Shown: positions 1-7,373, counted from the first letter of the stretch. The stretch is DNA of 55,139 nt from Inquilinus limosus (GCF_002195995.1 NZ_NHON01000038.1:1-55139); one strand, 5' to 3'. Notes: generated from the sequence alone by a model not told the origin. Program-made: numbers and translations.

Positions 1-61
1 CTAGAGCGTTAGCCACCTAGGTTGGCGCGAGATATCCGGAATTGAGGATGTAGTTCTGGCA
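1..61. repeat. Extra copy of the IS630-like left end (partial)
   Basis: Bases 1-61 are identical to bases 62-122, the left end of the complete insertion sequence, and begin with the same terminal inverted repeat (CTAGAGCGTTAGCC). The copy stops exactly where the next CTAG begins. It is probably the left part of an internally deleted element, or the end of a neighbouring copy; the window edge prevents seeing the left flank. Confidence 0.85.
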
Positions 62-77
62 CTAGAGCGTTAGCCAC

Positions 78-683
78 CTAGGTTGGCGCGAGATATCCGG
101 AATTGAGGATGTAGTTCTGGCATTCGAGCGGTGGGAAACGGTCGAGCAGTGAGCCGATGCGGTTCCACAAGGCGTGTCGGTTGCGGGGTGCGGCCCGTCG
201 TATCAGGGTCTTGAGTTTGGCGAAGACCTGCTCGATTGGGTTGAGGTCGGGCGAATAGGGCGGCAAGAAGCGCAACTCGCCACCGACTTGCTCGATGGCG
301 GTGCGGGCGGCCTTGCTCTTGTGGCTGCCGAGATTGTCGAGCACCACGATGTCGCCAGGCCTGAGGCTGGGCGCCAGGATCTGCTCGACATAGGCGGTGA
401 AGCTGAGGCCGTTGATGGGGCCATCGAAGACCGCCGGTGCACTCATCCCGTCCCAACGCAGTGCAGCCAGGAAGGTCGAGGTCTTCCAGTGGCCGAAGGG
501 GACGCGGGCGATCAATCGCTGACCGCGCTGGCAACGGCCATGCGTAGGCGTCATGTTGGTCTTGACCCAGGTCTCGTCGATGAAGACCAGGCGGCGCGGG
601 TCAAGGCCGATCCGCTCCTCGATCCAGGCCGCACGCCGCGCCTGGACATCCGGCCGATCGAGCTCGGTCGCCGTCAGCGTCTT
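78..683 (-). CDS. IS630-family transposase, catalytic part (orfB frame)
   Basis: About 201 residues after the predicted -1 slip at the A7 run; the frame itself is open upstream to 908. It contains the three DDE blocks of IS630/Tc1-mariner transposases: FIDETWVKTNM (first Asp), VVLDNLGSHKS (second Asp) and FLPPYSPDLNPIEQVFAKLK (final Glu). All three catalytic acids are present and no stop interrupts the frame, so the fused product of about 317 aa could be active. It ends with TAG at 78-80, 16 bp inside the left end. If translated from its own upstream start it would lack the HTH, so the fusion is the more likely functional form. Confidence 0.82.
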   Translation of the reverse strand, partial: KTLTATELDRPDVQARRAAWIEERIGLDPRRLVFIDETWVKTNMTPTHGRCQRGQRLIARVPFGHWKTSTFLAALRWDGMSAPAVFDGPINGLSFTAYVEQILAPSLRPGDIVVLDNLGSHKSKAARTAIEQVGGELRFLPPYSPDLNPIEQVFAKLKTLIRRAAPRNRHALWNRIGSLLDRFPPLECQNYILNSGYLAPT

Positions 684-1027
684 TTTTTGCGCGTGATCTT
701 CTCGCGCTGAAAGAACCGCCGGATCGAGCCATAGCCCACCACGATGCCGCGCTCGGCCAGATCGTGCCGCAGGCTCTCGATCGAACAATCGGGCTGCGCC
801 TCCAACAGCGCCAGAACCGCGGCCTTGTGCGCTGTCAACTTGGGCGGGCTCGGATTGCCCATCTTCTGCGGTGCCACGCTCCCGCTGCTGCGGTAGTCGC
901 TCACCCAACGCACCGCCGTTCGGATCGCCACACCAAATCGAGCCGCCGCTGCCCGACGGCTCATGCCTTCCTCTTCAACCGCCCGAACAACACGCAGCCG
1001 AAGATCCTGCGACAAGGGTCCTGCCAT
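674..1027 (-). CDS. IS630-family transposase, N-terminal part (orfA)
   Basis: 117-aa frame encoding the helix-turn-helix DNA-binding half of an IS630 transposase. The N-terminus (about residues 8-45) is a homeodomain-like HTH with an RRAAAARFGV core, followed by a second winged region near residues 65-110. It ends in a Lys/Arg-rich stretch just after a run of seven A residues (minus strand, 682-688). Slipping back one base on this run after the second AAA codon joins it to the catalytic frame, as in many two-frame IS630 elements. The ATG at 1025-1027 also occurs in the extra right-end copy (start at 1176), where the coding part stops after about 18 codons. Function follows from family; the frameshift site is seen directly. 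Confidence 0.8.
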   Translation of the reverse strand: MAGPLSQDLRLRVVRAVEEEGMSRRAAAARFGVAIRTAVRWVSDYRSSGSVAPQKMGNPSPPKLTAHKAAVLALLEAQPDCSIESLRHDLAERGIVVGYGSIRRFFQREKITRKKRR

Positions 1028-1121
1028 TCATGCCGGCCTCCGATCCAGCACAAAGCTTGAATCACAGTTCACCCAAAATGGGAACTCCTCTCGAATCAGC
1101 CTTAGCGGCTAACGCTCTAGC

Positions 1122-1269
1122 CTTCAACCGCCCGAACAACACGCAGCCGAAGATCCTGCGACAAGGGTCCTGCCATTCATGCCGGCCTCCGATCCAGCAC
1201 AAAGCTTGAATCACAGTTCACCCAAAATGGGAACTCCTCTCGAATCAGCCTTAGCGGCTAACGCTCTAG
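1122..1269. repeat. Extra copy of the IS630-like right end (partial, with orfA remnant)
   Basis: 148 bp identical to 973-1120 of the complete element (period 149 bp). It includes the right terminal inverted repeat and a minus-strand remnant of orfA from the ATG at 1174-1176, covering only the first 18 or so codons. Its outer end is CTAG at 1266-1269, which overlaps the TAG stop codon of the neighbouring MocR gene. Together with bases 1-61 it would form an internally deleted, MITE-like element of about 210 bp. Confidence 0.85.
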
Positions 1270-2603
1270 TCCACCGCGATCTGGTCAGGCTCGCTTCGCG
1301 CCAGCCGGGCCAGGGTCTCCACCGCCTCGCGCAGCACGTCCGGCGCCGGCGAGGCCAGGGCCAGCCGCACCCCGGCCGGCGCATGGCCGGGGCCGACGGC
1401 ATAGGCCGGGCCGGGGGTCAGGGCGATGCCCTTGCGCGCGGCCGCGGCCGCGAAGGCCTCGGCCCGCCAGCCTTCCGGCAGGTCGAGCCAGAGGTGATAG
1501 GCGCGCGGATCGCCCCGGGTCTCAAGCCCGTCCAGCGCGGCGCGGGCGATCGCCTGGCGCGTGCGGGCATCCTCCCGCTTCTCCGCCACCAGCGCCGCCA
1601 CCGTGCCGTCGGCCATCCAGCGCGACGCCGCCTCCAGCGCCAGACCCCCGGGGCTCCAGGGGCCGGAGCGGATCACCCCCACCATGCGCTCGACCAGCGC
1701 GCGCGGCGGCACCGCGAAGCCCAGGGTCAGCCCGGGCGCCAGGCGCTTGGACAGGCTGTCGACGACGACGGCATGGTCCGGCACCAGCGCCGCCAGCGGC
1801 GCCTCGTCGGCCAGGAAGCTGAACACCCGGTCCTCGATCGCGACCAGGTCGAGCCGCTGCAGGGTTGCAGCCAGATCCGCCCGCCGGCCCGACGGCATCG
1901 ACAGGCCGAGCGGGTTGTGCAGCACCGGCTGCAGATAGACGCCGCGCAGCGGGGCGGCGTGGTGCGCCGCCTCCAGCGCGTCGGGCCGCAGCCCTTCGGC
2001 ATCCATCGCGATCGGCACCAGGGCGATGCCCAACCGGATGGCGATGCCCTTGATCACCGGATAGGTCAGCGCCTCGACCCCGACCCGGCCGCCGACCGGC
2101 GCCAGCGCCGACAGCGCCGCCGCGATCGCCTGCCGGCCATTGCCGGTGAACAGCACCCGCGCCGGCTCCGGCGCCCATCCGGCCTGCGCCAGGAAGGACG
2201 ACGCCACCGCCCGCGCCGCCTGGGTGCCCGCCGCCGGCACTGCCCGCAAGGCCAGGCCCAGCGCGTCCGGCCGCATCAGCGCCTGCAGCCCCTGCGCCAG
2301 GGCGGCCGGCTGGCCGGGCAGGATCGGGAAGCTGGATTCGAGGTTGATCGGCGCCTGCCACGGCTCGGCCAGCACCGAGGCCGGCACGGTCGCCGCGGCG
2401 CGGACGAAGGTGCCGCGCCCGACCTCGCCCGACACCAGGCCGCGCCGGGTCAGCTCGGCATAGACCCGGGCGGCGGTGGAGGCGGCGATGCCGCGGCGAT
2501 AGGCGAAGTCGCGCTGCGGCGGCAGCCGGTCGCCCGGCCGCAATTGCCCCGAGGCGATCTCACCGGCGACGGCATCGGCAATGGCGCGGAAATCGTCCAG
2601 CAT
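1266..2603 (-). CDS. MocR-family (GntR/aminotransferase) transcriptional regulator
   Basis: 445-aa chimeric regulator: an N-terminal GntR winged helix (about residues 1-70, with PGDRLPPQRDFAYRRGIAAS and a GRGTFVR wing) joined to a fold-type I PLP-dependent aminotransferase domain. The PLP-binding region is recognisable at VYLQPVLHNPLGLSMPSGRR, AIEDRVFSFLAD and DSLSKRLAPGLTLGF, whose Lys should form the internal aldimine. Length and order fit the MocR subgroup (PdxR, GabR, TauR, DdlR). I start at the ATG at 2603, which has GGAG nine bases upstream; the longer frame would begin at a TTG inside the operator. The stop codon lies in the CTAG at the IS boundary, so insertion left the protein intact. 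It is divergent from a DUF1127 gene, a common MocR target arrangement. The effector is unknown. Confidence 0.85.
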   Translation of the reverse strand: MLDDFRAIADAVAGEIASGQLRPGDRLPPQRDFAYRRGIAASTAARVYAELTRRGLVSGEVGRGTFVRAAATVPASVLAEPWQAPINLESSFPILPGQPAALAQGLQALMRPDALGLALRAVPAAGTQAARAVASSFLAQAGWAPEPARVLFTGNGRQAIAAALSALAPVGGRVGVEALTYPVIKGIAIRLGIALVPIAMDAEGLRPDALEAAHHAAPLRGVYLQPVLHNPLGLSMPSGRRADLAATLQRLDLVAIEDRVFSFLADEAPLAALVPDHAVVVDSLSKRLAPGLTLGFAVPPRALVERMVGVIRSGPWSPGGLALEAASRWMADGTVAALVAEKREDARTRQAIARAALDGLETRGDPRAYHLWLDLPEGWRAEAFAAAAARKGIALTPGPAYAVGPGHAPAGVRLALASPAPDVLREAVETLARLARSEPDQIAVD

Positions 2604-2612
2604 GCTAAATTG

Positions 2613-2672
2613 CTCCGAGTGCAATACTCTGATTGCACCGACATCATGCTCGGATCAATCTCCGACTGCAAT
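2613..2672. promoter_or_regulatory. Predicted MocR operator: two direct repeats plus one inverted copy
   Basis: CTCCGAGTGCAAT at 2613-2625 recurs as CTCCGACTGCAAT at 2660-2672. Between them GATTGCACCGA (2631-2641) is an inverted copy, making GTGCAAT-N6-ATTGCAC (2619-2638). MocR proteins such as GabR and PdxR are known to bind direct repeats, sometimes with an added inverted site. The site covers the ribosome-binding region of the MocR gene and lies upstream of the divergent DUF1127 gene, which suggests autorepression plus control of that gene. Confidence 0.55.
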
Positions 2673-2733
2673 CCCGCAATTGCCGCTCCGGGGCGCAGTG
2701 CCCCGCCGGCCGCGGGCCATCAGGAGACCTCCC

Positions 2734-2946
2734 ATGTCGACGCGCGTTGTCGAGCGCCGCGTTTCCCGCTCTGCCCTGTCCCGCCCCGTGGCCTTCGCCG
2801 GCTGGCGCCAGGTCTTCGGCCTGTGGCTGCGGCGCGCGCGAACCCGACGCCAGCTCGACGCGCTGAGCGACCACGAGCTGCGCGACCTCGGCCTCCACCG
2901 CGGCGACGCCCTGCGCGAGGCGGCAAAGCCGTTCTGGCGGGGCTGA
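2734..2946 (+). CDS. DUF1127 (YjiS-like) small basic protein
   Basis: 70 aa, Arg-rich. The C-terminal half carries the DUF1127 signature: WLRRARTRRQLDALSDHELR followed by DLGL and the ending KPFWRG. The ATG at 2734 is preceded by AGGAGA; the longer upstream frame would run through the operator and is rejected. DUF1127 proteins are common in alphaproteobacteria; some (CcaF1 in Rhodobacter) bind RNA, and others affect phosphate and carbon metabolism. It is divergent from the MocR gene and is probably its target. A paralogue with the same ending lies at 4251-4454. Function here is not known. Confidence 0.8.
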   Translation: MSTRVVERRVSRSALSRPVAFAGWRQVFGLWLRRARTRRQLDALSDHELRDLGLHRGDALREAAKPFWRG

Positions 2947-3016
2947 GCCTCGCCCAGGTGCGGAACACGGCCCGGCAGGGTATGGTGGGCCGTAAGCCCC
3001 CTGCCCTGCCGGAGCC

Positions 3017-3847
3017 ATGACGGACATCTCGGCCGATACCCTGCTGCAGACGGAGACCGTCGCGATCCGCGATGTCGCCTGCGGCGGTGCGTGCCGGCAC
3101 CGCAGCGCCGAGGAATGCGCGGCGGCCACCCATCTGGTCTTCCCCTATCGCGGCGTGTTCGTCCGCCATCTCGGCAGCGACGATGCGGTGGGCGAGGCCA
3201 ACCAGGTGCTGTTCTTCAACCCGGATGAGGGCTACCGGACCAGCCACCCGGTCGAGGGCGGCGATGCCTGCCTGGACGTGGTGGTCGACGACGCGCTGCT
3301 GCGCGAGCTGGCGCCGCCGGAGCTGCTGCGGCACGGCCCGGCGGCGGCGTTCCGCCCGCACCGGCTGCGGATCGACGCCCGCAGCCAGGCGCTGGTGGCG
3401 CTGCTGCGGCACAGCCTGAGGCGCGAGGCCGCCGAGACGCTGGAGGCCGAGACCCTGGCCCTGACCCTGGTGCGGCGCGCGATCGGCGAGCGCACCTCGC
3501 ACCAGGCCGGAGCCAGCCGCGGCCTGCAGAAGCTGGTCGACCGGGCCAAGCTGGCGCTGTCCGGGGATTTGGCGCGGCGGTGGACCCTGGCCGAGATCGC
3601 GGCCGAGGTCGGCGTCTCCCCGGTCTACCTGACCCAGGTGTTCCGGCAGGTCGAGGGCCTGCCGCTGTATCGCTACCAGCTGCGGCTGCGGCTGGCGCGG
3701 GCGCTGGACCTGCTGGGCCGCTACGACGACCTGACCGCCCTCGGCCTCGACCTCGGTTTCTCCAGCCACAGCCATTTCAGCGCCGCCTTCCGCCAGGCCT
3801 ATGGCCGCACCCCGGCGGAGTTCCAGCGCTCGGTCCATCTGCGCTGA
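3017..3847 (+). CDS. AraC-family transcriptional regulator with N-terminal cysteines
   Basis: 276 aa. The C-terminal third has two AraC helix-turn-helix units (WTLAEIAAEVGVSPVYLTQV and LGFSSHSHFSAAFRQAYGRT). The N-terminal cupin-like sensor region starts with a Cys cluster (VACGGACRHRSAEEC, about residues 19-33) followed by LVFPYRGVFVRHL and VLFFNPDEGYRTSHPVEGGD. The cysteines suggest metal or redox sensing, which is inference. The gene sits between two DUF1127 genes and just upstream of a Cys-rich small protein, a plausible target. A weak hairpin followed by six T residues (3878-3895) lies behind the stop and may be a terminator. Confidence 0.82.
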   Translation: MTDISADTLLQTETVAIRDVACGGACRHRSAEECAAATHLVFPYRGVFVRHLGSDDAVGEANQVLFFNPDEGYRTSHPVEGGDACLDVVVDDALLRELAPPELLRHGPAAAFRPHRLRIDARSQALVALLRHSLRREAAETLEAETLALTLVRRAIGERTSHQAGASRGLQKLVDRAKLALSGDLARRWTLAEIAAEVGVSPVYLTQVFRQVEGLPLYRYQLRLRLARALDLLGRYDDLTALGLDLGFSSHSHFSAAFRQAYGRTPAEFQRSVHLR

Positions 3848-3895
3848 GTGGTTCTTGTTCAATACCGGCGGCCTTTGAGAGCGACTCGCTTTTTT

Positions 3896-3985
3896 CGTCA
3901 TGGCGAGGAGCGAAGCGACGTGGCCATCCAGGGGCCGGTGCGAGCCGCCCTGGATGGCCACGCCCCTCCGGGGCTCGCCATGACG
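3896..3985. repeat. Palindromic intergenic repeat, family A copy 1
   Basis: A 90-bp inverted repeat beginning CGTCATGGCGAGGAGCGAAG and ending with the complementary CTCGCCATGACG, with inner arms TGGCCATCCAGGG and CCCTGGATGGCCA. It belongs to a family with copies at 15396, 24551, 35959 and 53237, all intergenic. Transcribed, it would fold into a long hairpin. Confidence 0.75.
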
Positions 3986-4097
3986 GATCTGTGGTCCGGG
4001 CCGTCGCTGCAAGTCCCTAAAGAATCCGACAGCGGGCCGGCCGCCCGAAATGGTCCCCTTCCCTGGCCCGGATGCCGGGCGGAGAAGGAGAGCCCCC

Positions 4098-4247
4098 ATG
4101 AGCGAGAGAACCTGCGCGGCCTGCGACTGCGAGCTGGACGCCGAGACCATCAAGGTGACGATCGGCGGCCAGACGGTGGAGGTGTGCTGCGAGGATTGCG
4201 CCCGGGCGCTGCGCGAGGCCGACGCCTCGACCGCAGGCGGGGAGTGA
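4098..4247 (+). CDS. Small Cys-rich putative metal-binding protein
   Basis: 49 aa. The ATG at 4098 follows GGAGAAGGAGAG. The sequence has a CAACDC motif near residues 6-11 and a VCCEDCA motif near residues 31-37, a four-to-six-Cys pattern reminiscent of TRASH/YHS or zinc-ribbon metal-binding modules, with a short predicted beta region (KVTIGGQTVEV) between. It is probably a cytoplasmic metal-binding or chaperone-like protein. It is followed three bases later by a DUF1127 gene, so the two are very likely co-translated, and the upstream AraC protein with its own Cys cluster may control them. No function is demonstrated for this family to my knowledge. Confidence 0.6.
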   Translation: MSERTCAACDCELDAETIKVTIGGQTVEVCCEDCARALREADASTAGGE

Positions 4248-4250
4248 CCG

Positions 4251-4454
4251 ATGCAGCCCCTGTCGCTGACCGCGGCGAAGCCGCAAAGAGGCTCCGGCCT
4301 CGTCCCGCTTATGACGCGCCTGGCCGGGCTGTGGCTGCGCCGGTCCCGCACCCGCCCGCGTCTGTGGACGTTGAGCGACCACGAGCTGCGCGACCTCGGC
4401 CTGGAACGCTGCGCCGCCGACCGCGAGTCGCTGAAGCCGTTCTGGCGGGGGTGA
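4251..4454 (+). CDS. DUF1127 (YjiS-like) small basic protein, second copy
   Basis: 67 aa, with the DUF1127 core WLRRSRTRPRLWTLSDHELR followed by DLGLE and the same KPFWRG ending as the protein at 2734-2946. The Shine-Dalgarno GGGGAG is embedded in the last codons of the Cys-rich gene, whose stop is only three bases upstream, so translation is likely coupled. The N-terminal 25 residues differ from the first copy. A C/G-rich hairpin (4484-4502: CCCTCCC, loop GCAAG, GGGAGGG) follows the gene and may stop or stabilise the transcript, although it lacks a T run. Confidence 0.75.
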   Translation: MQPLSLTAAKPQRGSGLVPLMTRLAGLWLRRSRTRPRLWTLSDHELRDLGLERCAADRESLKPFWRG

Positions 4455-4527
4455 GAAGGATCGCGCAGAAGCAAAAGAGTCCCCCCTCCCGCAAGGGGAG
4501 GGAGGACTAGATAAGAAAGCTCCCCGC

Positions 4528-5568
4528 TCACTCCGTCGGGGCCTGCGCGGCCGCCGCCGGCCTCATCGCCTCGGCCGGCAGCACCACGACCGGCGCCGCG
4601 CCCGGGCCGCCCGCCCCGCCGGCGAGCTGGACGCCGGGGACCGCGCCGGTCCAGTTCTTGGTCGCCTCGGCCCGCAGGATCTCGGCATAGGCCTGGGCCG
4701 AGCCGGCCGCCTTGGCCTTGGTCGAGATCACCTCGGCCTCGGCCGCGCCGACCTCGCGCTTGGCGCCTGCCTCGGCCTCGGCGCGCTTGGAGACGTCGTA
4801 GGCCGCGGCGTCGGCCGCCAGGCGCACCGACTGGGCCTGCGCCTCGGCCTGGGCGATGGCGACGCGCTTCTGGCCGTCCGCGGTCGCCGCGGCGGCGTCG
4901 GCCTCGCCCTTGGCGACGGCGACGGCCTGCTCGGCCTCCGTCTGCTTCACCTTGAGGATGTTGATCGCCGCGAGCTGCTGGTTGCGGGTCTGCACCGTGA
5001 CCTGGATGTTCCGCTCGAAATTCTCGTCATACTTGATCTGGGTGATCTGGATGTCCTCGACCTTGACGCCGAACATGTCGGCGGCCTGGGCCTGGATGGC
5101 GGTCAGGATCGAGTTCTCCAGCCCCTTCTTCTTGTCGGCGATCTCCAGCGCGTTGACCTGGCCGAACACGTCGAGCGTGCGGCTCTGCACGAAGGGGATC
5201 ACCTTCTCGCTGACCGTGCCGCCGCCCATGTCGCCGACCTGGAACAGCGCCTTGAGCGGGTCGGAGAAATGGTAGGTCAGGCTCATGTCGATCGACACGA
5301 ACTGGTTGTCGATCGTCTTCACATGGATTTCCGGGATCGGGATCTTCTCGATCGAGGTGCGGATGGTGTGGACCGAGTCGACGACCGGCAGCTTGAAGTG
5401 CAGGCCCGGCTGTACCGGCTGGTCGCTGACCAGCCGGCCGAAGCGCAGCACCGCGCCGACCTCGTTCTGGTTGACCGTGAAATAGGACGACATCACCAGG
5501 ATGACCGCGACCGCCAGCACGACGACCAGGGTGACGTTCGACCTGAGTTTCGCGAGCAGGGGATTCAT
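4528..5568 (-). CDS. Prohibitin/SPFH (band 7) family membrane protein
   Basis: 346 aa. One N-terminal membrane segment (about residues 12-30) is followed by an SPFH/PHB domain (VNQNEVGAVLRFGRLV, VQPGLHFKLP, and DNQFVSIDMSLTYHFSDP, typical of prohibitins and HflC/HflK), then a long Ala/Glu/Lys-rich coiled coil (about residues 190-300) and a Gly/Ala/Pro-rich tail. The start at 5568 has GGAG five bases upstream; the longer frame is rejected. It probably forms large ring assemblies at the inner membrane that organise lipid domains or modulate FtsH-type proteolysis. No hflK or ftsH partner is nearby, so a prohibitin-like role is preferred over HflC. Confidence 0.85.
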   Translation of the reverse strand: MNPLLAKLRSNVTLVVVLAVAVILVMSSYFTVNQNEVGAVLRFGRLVSDQPVQPGLHFKLPVVDSVHTIRTSIEKIPIPEIHVKTIDNQFVSIDMSLTYHFSDPLKALFQVGDMGGGTVSEKVIPFVQSRTLDVFGQVNALEIADKKKGLENSILTAIQAQAADMFGVKVEDIQITQIKYDENFERNIQVTVQTRNQQLAAINILKVKQTEAEQAVAVAKGEADAAAATADGQKRVAIAQAEAQAQSVRLAADAAAYDVSKRAEAEAGAKREVGAAEAEVISTKAKAAGSAQAYAEILRAEATKNWTGAVPGVQLAGGAGGPGAAPVVVLPAEAMRPAAAAQAPTE

Positions 5569-5722
5569 GGCAGCTCCGGTGTCCGGACGCCGCCGCTCCG
5601 GCCCGTTGCGGTCGGATGCCGCAGCGGCGCCCGGCCGGGAGACTAGGAGCCGCACTGGGACAAAATCATGGCGGCCGCATGAATTCCCATGTCGGCCCCG
5701 GTGCGGGATCGGGGCGGACACG

Positions 5723-5755
5723 AAAAGGGCCCCGCCTCAGCCCGAGGCGGGGCCC
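5723..5755 (-). terminator. Rho-independent terminator of the OppA-like gene
   Basis: A perfect 12-bp stem (GGGCCCCGCCTC / GAGGCGGGGCCC) with a five-base loop, followed on the minus strand by TTTT. It lies 17 bp beyond the stop codon of the 5772-7373 gene. Confidence 0.8.
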
Positions 5756-5771
5756 GATCGGCGACGGGCGG

Positions 5772-7373
5772 TCAGCGTTCGACCGTCAGCCAGCGGCTGA
5801 GATGGTTGTCCAGGATGTTGTCCTGCCACCCCTTCACCGCCGGCGAGAGCATGCGCTTGCTGGTGTAGACATAGATCGGGATGATCGGCTGGTCGGCCAG
5901 GAACATCTGCTCGCCCTTGGCCAGGATCTGGCCGCGCTTGCCGAGATCGGCCTCCGCCGCCGCATCGTCCATCAGCTTGTCGTAGCCAGGCTCGGCATAG
6001 CCCGGATAGTTCTGCTCACCGGCCGTGCTGCGGAACAGGTCGAGGAAGTTGCTGGGGTCGTCGAAATCGCCGATCCAGGAGGTGCGGCTGAAGTCCTTGT
6101 ACTCCTTCTTCCGCAGCGAGCTCTGCAGCGTGCCCCATTCGACGTTGGTCTGCGTGACCTCGACCCCGAGCTTCTGCTTCCACATGGCGCCGATGGCGAC
6201 GGCGATCTTCTTGTGGCTTTCCGAGGTGTTGTAGGTGATGTCGACCGCCAGCGGCTTGTCCGGGCCGTAGCCGGCCTTGGCGAACAGCTCCTTGGCCTCG
6301 GCGTCGCGCTGGGCCTGGGTCTCCCCCGCCTCCTTCGGCGTCCAGGCCGCGAAGTTGCTCATCCCCGGCGGCACGAAGGTGTAGGCCGGCAGCTCCCCGC
6401 CCTGGGTGATCTTGTTCACCAGCACGTCGCGGTCGATCGCCAGCGACAGGGCGCGGCGCAGCTCCGGATGGCTCTTCCAGGGCTCGTGCGTCAGGTTGAT
6501 CGCATAGTAGTAGGTGCCGACATAGGGCGCGATCCGCACCTGGTCCGGCACGGTCTGCTTCAGCTCGGGGATCTGCTGGCCCGGGATGGTGTAGGTGTAG
6601 TCCAGCTCGCCCGCCTTGAAGCGCTGCAGCTCGGCGTCGACATCCTCGGTCACGAAGTAGCGGACGGTGTCGATCTTGACGTTCGGGGCATCGTGGAAGC
6701 TGGGGTTCTTCACCAGCTTCACATGCGACTGCGGCACCGCCTCGGCCAGCATGTAGGCGCCGTTCGACACCAGATTGCCCGGCTTGAGGTAGTCGTCGCC
6801 GAACTTCTCGACATTGGCGCGGCTGAGCGGGAAGGTCGAATGGTGGGTCAGGGTCGACAGGAAATACGGCGTCGGCCCGACCAGCGAGACCTCGAAGGTG
6901 CGGTCGTCGACCGCCTTGACCCCGAGCGTGTCGGCCGGCTTCTGGCCCAGGCGGATCTCCCTGGCGTTGACCACCCGGTCGATGAAATAGCCGTAGGGGC
7001 TGGCGGTCTTGGGGTCCAGCAGACGCTTCCAGGCGAAGACGAAGTCGCCCGCCGTGACCGGCGTGCCGTCGGACCATTTGCCGTCGGCGCGAAGCTTGAA
7101 GGTGTAGGTCTTGCCGTCGTCGGAGACGGTCCAGCTTTCCGCCGCGCCCGGCACCGGCTGCGCCTTGGCGTCCTGGGTCAGCAGGCCCTCGAACAGGTCG
7201 TTCTGGATGTTCGCCTCGGCGACGCCGGACGATTTCTGGATGTCGAGCGTCTCCGGCTCCGAGCTGTTGCCGACATTCAGCACCATCTCGGCCAGCGCGG
7301 CCGACGCCGTCCCGCCCAGCAGCGCCGCCGCCAGCAGGCTGCGGACGAGAACCCTGGAGAAGCCTTGCATCAT
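5772..7373 (-). CDS. Oligopeptide ABC transporter substrate-binding protein (OppA-like)
   Basis: 533 aa with a Sec signal peptide ending near ALAE (residues 1-29). The mature protein is a family 5 solute-binding protein: NVGNSSEPETLDIQKSSG and LKLRADGKWSDGTPVTAGDF-type motifs, the WKSHPELRRALSLAIDRD block and a C-terminal DFDDPSNFLDLF region match periplasmic oligopeptide-binding proteins such as OppA and MppA. Length is normal for OppA. No permease or ATPase genes adjoin it, so it must work with a transporter encoded elsewhere, or act as a sensor or murein-peptide binder. A strong terminator follows, so it is probably a single-gene transcript. The ATG at 7368-7370 is an alternative start. 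Confidence 0.87.
   Translation of the reverse strand: MMQGFSRVLVRSLLAAALLGGTASAALAEMVLNVGNSSEPETLDIQKSSGVAEANIQNDLFEGLLTQDAKAQPVPGAAESWTVSDDGKTYTFKLRADGKWSDGTPVTAGDFVFAWKRLLDPKTASPYGYFIDRVVNAREIRLGQKPADTLGVKAVDDRTFEVSLVGPTPYFLSTLTHHSTFPLSRANVEKFGDDYLKPGNLVSNGAYMLAEAVPQSHVKLVKNPSFHDAPNVKIDTVRYFVTEDVDAELQRFKAGELDYTYTIPGQQIPELKQTVPDQVRIAPYVGTYYYAINLTHEPWKSHPELRRALSLAIDRDVLVNKITQGGELPAYTFVPPGMSNFAAWTPKEAGETQAQRDAEAKELFAKAGYGPDKPLAVDITYNTSESHKKIAVAIGAMWKQKLGVEVTQTNVEWGTLQSSLRKKEYKDFSRTSWIGDFDDPSNFLDLFRSTAGEQNYPGYAEPGYDKLMDDAAAEADLGKRGQILAKGEQMFLADQPIIPIYVYTSKRMLSPAVKGWQDNILDNHLSRWLTVER

Larger units (their letters stand above)
62..1120 (-). mobile_element. IS630-family insertion sequence (complete)
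   Basis: A 1,059-bp element with terminal inverted repeats: the left end reads CTAGAGCGTTAGCC and the right end (1107-1120) is its reverse complement. It carries a two-frame DDE transposase on the minus strand. Both ends lie in CTAG, the preferred target reported for IS630, whose central TA is duplicated on insertion. It is flanked on the left by 61 bp of its own left end and on the right by 148 bp of its own right end, so it looks inserted into a deleted relative. Family assignment rests on the transposase motifs, the TIRs and the TA target. Confidence 0.85.

Noticed and set aside
2604-2624. TTG start extending the MocR protein by seven residues
   Set aside because: It lies inside the operator palindrome and has no ribosome-binding site, whereas the ATG at 2603 has GGAG nine bases upstream.
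3878-3895. Possible intrinsic terminator after the AraC gene
   Set aside because: The stem is only about four to six pairs with a wobble; the T-run is good, but the fold is too weak to list as a separate feature.
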